A stretch of DNA of 64,000 bases from Lingula anatina (Eukaryota > Brachiopoda > Lingulata > Lingulida > Lingulidae), in NCBI RefSeq assembly GCF_001039355.2, contig NW_019775534.1, positions 170,533 through 234,532 of the forward strand, given 5' to 3'. The notes below the pieces were generated by a model. That model searched no databases and was not told the DNA's origin. It saw only the letters and a program-made list of their open reading frames with translations. Position 1 is the stretch's first letter. The number at the start of each line of letters is the position of its first letter. Shown piece after piece: positions 61,446-64,000 of this stretch. The position numbers and the translations under genes are program-made.

Positions 61446-62959
61446 AAATAATGTACATAGTAATGGCCCCTAATGGACGCTACATTGCTGAGAAGAACAT
61501 TTGATAAGAAGTCGATTCGTGCCCTCTAACAAAGCAAGTTAAAACCTGGCGCCAAAAAATCCCGAGAATTCTCCCGTAAATTGACTTTCGAAGGAGAAAA
61601 CAGCTTCCTTACACTTCTAATGAAGTTATGTTGAGAACTTATTTTTATTTTTGTATTGGTATTTGTCCTAAAACTTTCTGGCCTCCTCTCGTATTAAATA
61701 CATTTAACTGTCAGCTTCATATGCAGTTACTGCTTGATTATATCTAATATCCGCCATTCATCAATAAACATTTATTCTTTCATTAATATGAAATTAAAAT
61801 CCAACTTATACAAGAAATTGGTTTTCACAAATTTGATCAAGCGAAATAAGCAATTTAAAGAACAGCGAAATAACAGTGCCTACTCCAGACCTGGAAAGGA
61901 ACTAGAATCCAATCGTACGACATTTTGAGTCCCTTCAAAATGGCGGGGAAATCAACTTCATCTTTTTTTCAGTTGTCTATGGTTGTCCAAGGAATGTATT
62001 TATCAAGCTTTTCAGGGTAGTAAACGATTTTTATGTAGCTTTTATCCTTCAGAAGCATTCCTTTGAGTACAGTTTTAAACTTTTAAATTCATACAGAACT
62101 CATGTTTTTTTTTTTATTTTCTTTTTTTTTTAAATCGATGCTTTTTCTGAGCATTTTATTCCCTATATTGTATATTTTTTATAGCCTAAATAAAAATTAA
62201 TCTTTATCTTAACCATTTTACAGTGACCCTCCCAAATCAGGAATGTATGCAAAGATATACAATGGCTGCCGAACGAAGGTGTAAACCAAAGACTGAATTT
62301 TTAGGAATGATGATAGGGAAGGCAATGGCGGGTACTGCGACAGAGTCTGCCGTTTGTTCGTAAGTTAATGTTTGTTTAAAGCCCCCTTTACACTGGACGG
62401 CGACCTTTGTGCGTCCCGTAGCACGGCCCCTTTTGAGAGTAAAAAAAAAAATACTTTACGTGCCAACTGGCCGACCATAGAGCATTCATTTTGCAACCAA
62501 AGCGATGCTTGTGCCTCCTTTCATCGACCACAGCGATGCCAGTTTCATGGTCGCACAAAGGACGCAAAAAGTACGCCGTCCAGTGTAAAGGGGGTTTTAA
62601 TTTCCACATTTTTTCTTGATATTCTGCGGTTCAGTTCAACGTTTTTGATAATTGATGTTGTATTGATGTGAAAGTCTTAAGCTGGATAAAAAGATGAAAT
62701 TGAAGTCGAAACTCCAAGTAATATTATAGCATCGTTTGCATTTGCGCCTGGACTTAGCTATCCTGTTAATCACATATGCCTATCTTAACCCCAGTGTTTT
62801 TTTTTCAGGGCCATGAGACGCCTTGTAAAGTGCCACATAAAAGTCGTTACGAAGAAATGTGACGAGGAATTTGCCAACTTTATCAAGAATACGTTGGTCG
62901 ACTCGCTGTCAAAGGCGATGCCCGGTATTTCGTGCTCGGTCCCCAACTCAACTACATAA
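59431..62959 (+). CDS. Secreted cysteine-rich helical protein, complete gene (6 exons, 219 aa)
   Basis: Exons 59431-59488, 59567-59590, 60362-60509, 60910-61052, 62224-62359, 62809-62959 sum to 660 nt with consistent phases. Residues 1-18 are a signal peptide (MGSATVLGFALLVSLCNA); a short pro-segment ends in the dibasic VVKR (28-31). The mature part begins SGTCSPLDLQGC and has 12 cysteines in pairs spaced as in all-helical secreted proteins (EIC..VIEC, DSC, ASCGLLE, NQEC, RRC, AVC, VKC, KKC, ISC). Three N-glycosylation sequons: NAS, NLT, NST. Layout resembles DUF1397-type 27-kDa haemolymph glycoproteins, but I cannot confirm that family. Exon 2 ends at a GC instead of GT donor (gcacgt); copy B has GT. 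Introns 2, 3 and 5 each hold a short mobile element. Confidence 0.85.
59835..60001. mobile_element. CAGGCC...-type MITE, best-preserved copy (167 bp, ATATA duplication)
   Basis: Ends CAGGCCCGTAGCCA and TGGCTACGGGCCTG, flanked by ATATA at 59830-59834 and 60002-60006. In opposite orientation to 8083-8245. It lies in intron 2 of the cysteine-rich gene. Confidence 0.82.
60685..60857. mobile_element. Dispersed inverted-repeat element, uninterrupted copy
   Basis: Begins gccggtgtgacgggaatagt and ends inverted as accggtgctaaaggagtggt. The inner gttacccattactttatatagg corresponds to the split point in the copy at 47391-47840. It lies in intron 3 of the cysteine-rich gene. Confidence 0.6.
61062..61110. 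repeat. (CT)n microsatellite just past the exon 4 donor
   Basis: Starts about nine bases after the splice donor of exon 4 (GT at 61053). A second (CT)n tract is at 61412-61444 in the same intron. Confidence 0.93.
62382..62594. mobile_element. MITE with CCCCCTTTACACTGGACGGCG ends (213 bp)
   Basis: Left 62382-62402 and the inverted right end 62574-62594 match perfectly or nearly so over about 21 bp, with further weak pairing inside (tttgtgcg against cgcacaaa). Flanks are AT-rich (tttaaa / ttttaa) and do not give a decisive target duplication. It lies 22 bp past the exon 5 donor. Confidence 0.7.
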
Positions 62960-62998
62960 AGGTGGCACATATGTACATCGTCCTTTCATTGAAATCAT

Positions 62999-63004
62999 AT
63001 TAAA
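62999..63004 (+). terminator. Possible poly(A) signal of the cysteine-rich gene
   Basis: ATTAAA variant 40 nt past the stop codon. A canonical AATAAA near 63497 is an alternative giving a longer 3' UTR. Confidence 0.35.
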
Positions 63005-63697
63005 ATGATATTAATGTATAATTATATTTATATGTATTATATATATATATAGCAAGAACAGGGTCACCCCCACACATCAGATTTTTCTCCAGCCTTGCAC
63101 AGAGAGCGATTTCAGAAGAGACTGATCAGCAGGAAGTGATCTGTTAGAGCAGCTGACAATTTATGCAGGACGTATGTGAGTGTCTCATGCGCCGCAAAGG
63201 CCATTTGGAGCATATTTTGGAAAGAACACAACATTAAGACAAAGCGACCAAAATAATTGAAACTTTGGGGAATGATTGTACACAGACTGAAAATTAGGTC
63301 CAGCAAATATCTTGAATTATATATTTAAAATGCAAATTTTCAGACCTAATTATTACGTAAATGTTATGACTCAACAACATTTACTACAAATGCTATCTAC
63401 TAAATACATGTCATTTCCTTTATTAGAGAGATGTTACAATTAATGTGATCGTTACAAATCTCGAATTATCGATATTTTGAGTGTGTGAACAAGGAGAAAT
63501 AAATAATAGTAGAAGCGTTTTAAAATACAATGTATGTAATTTGTCATGTTCATGAAATGATTTAATTTATTGTAATGAGGAGATATACAGTAACTGTCAC
63601 CACCATCATATTAGCGTTTTTTTTAATTTATTATTTTTTTACAATCGATTCATCGTAGAATCCTTTTGTTGATAGAGTACTTCCACAACACACGCGC

Positions 63698-63705
63698 GCG
63701 CTCTT

Positions 63706-63773
<68 letters not shown>
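63698..63773. repeat. CT/CA compound microsatellite
   Basis: (CT)n followed by (CA)n, in intergenic DNA. Nothing else is recognised from 63005 to the end of the window. Confidence 0.93.
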
Positions 63774-63775
<2 letters not shown>

Positions 63776-64000
63776 TTGCAAGTTTATCTGTCATTGTGAA
63801 GGTAAATGAAGACTACAACATCGTACATTTAAAAATAATCACATGATTTAAAGTTGATAAAGTTTTAGTCTGCTGATTCCAGCAGATGGCGCCATAGCAC
63901 GCTGAGGTCAGTCACATCTACTAAACTCTGTTCAGATAAAATCGTGCATTTGATCATAACCAGTGACGTAAATAATGTTTCATTGTGGGGGTGTTAGGGT

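Overview
The window is animal nuclear DNA: AT-rich, with many spliced genes, microsatellites and short inverted-repeat transposons. It most likely comes from a marine invertebrate (deuterostome or lophotrochozoan). The sequence does not fix the species. No bacterial genes, tRNA or rRNA were seen.

Region 1 (about 1.0-33.6 kb, minus strand) is one gene, WASHC2/FAM21, the long-tailed subunit of the endosomal WASH complex. I could place 33 coding exons with GT-AG borders and consistent phases. They sum to 4728 nt, giving 1575 residues and a stop. The order is a polyproline start, the conserved WASH-assembly head, acidic linkers, a long tail of LFa-type acidic/Leu-Phe motifs, the basic KRRPPSR segment and the conserved C-terminus ending IFDDPLNA. 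The tail carries an exon-encoded module, [K/L]PxG[G/A][V/I]Sx[F]G, repeated six times. The introns hold several families of inverted-repeat elements, one of which carries the start of a RecQ-like helicase. Two assembly gaps (5467-5572 and 30959-31935) are flanked by apparently identical sequence on both sides, which looks like an assembly artefact.

Region 2 (about 35.0-46.1 kb and 51.3-59.7 kb, plus strand) is a family of related segments, here called A (35031-41953), B (41955-46122) and C (51325-59695). Each of A and C has a TATA promoter, a tandem array of exon-like cassettes ending in splice consensus sites and containing a 52-bp minisatellite, a copied exon of TDP-43 (TARDBP), and further conserved exon-like pieces. 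B and C also carry a second TATA promoter and the first two exons of a secreted cysteine-rich protein. Single N characters at 37849, 41954, 46123, 50746 and 52733 look like contig joins, so allelic copies may have been laid end to end.

Region 3 (46.1-51.3 kb) holds the first half of an MFS sugar transporter on the minus strand, cut off by the join at 46123, followed by intergenic DNA with inverted-repeat elements.

Region 4 (59.4-63.0 kb, plus strand) is the complete six-exon gene for the secreted cysteine-rich protein (219 residues). The last kilobase is intergenic with a CT/CA microsatellite.
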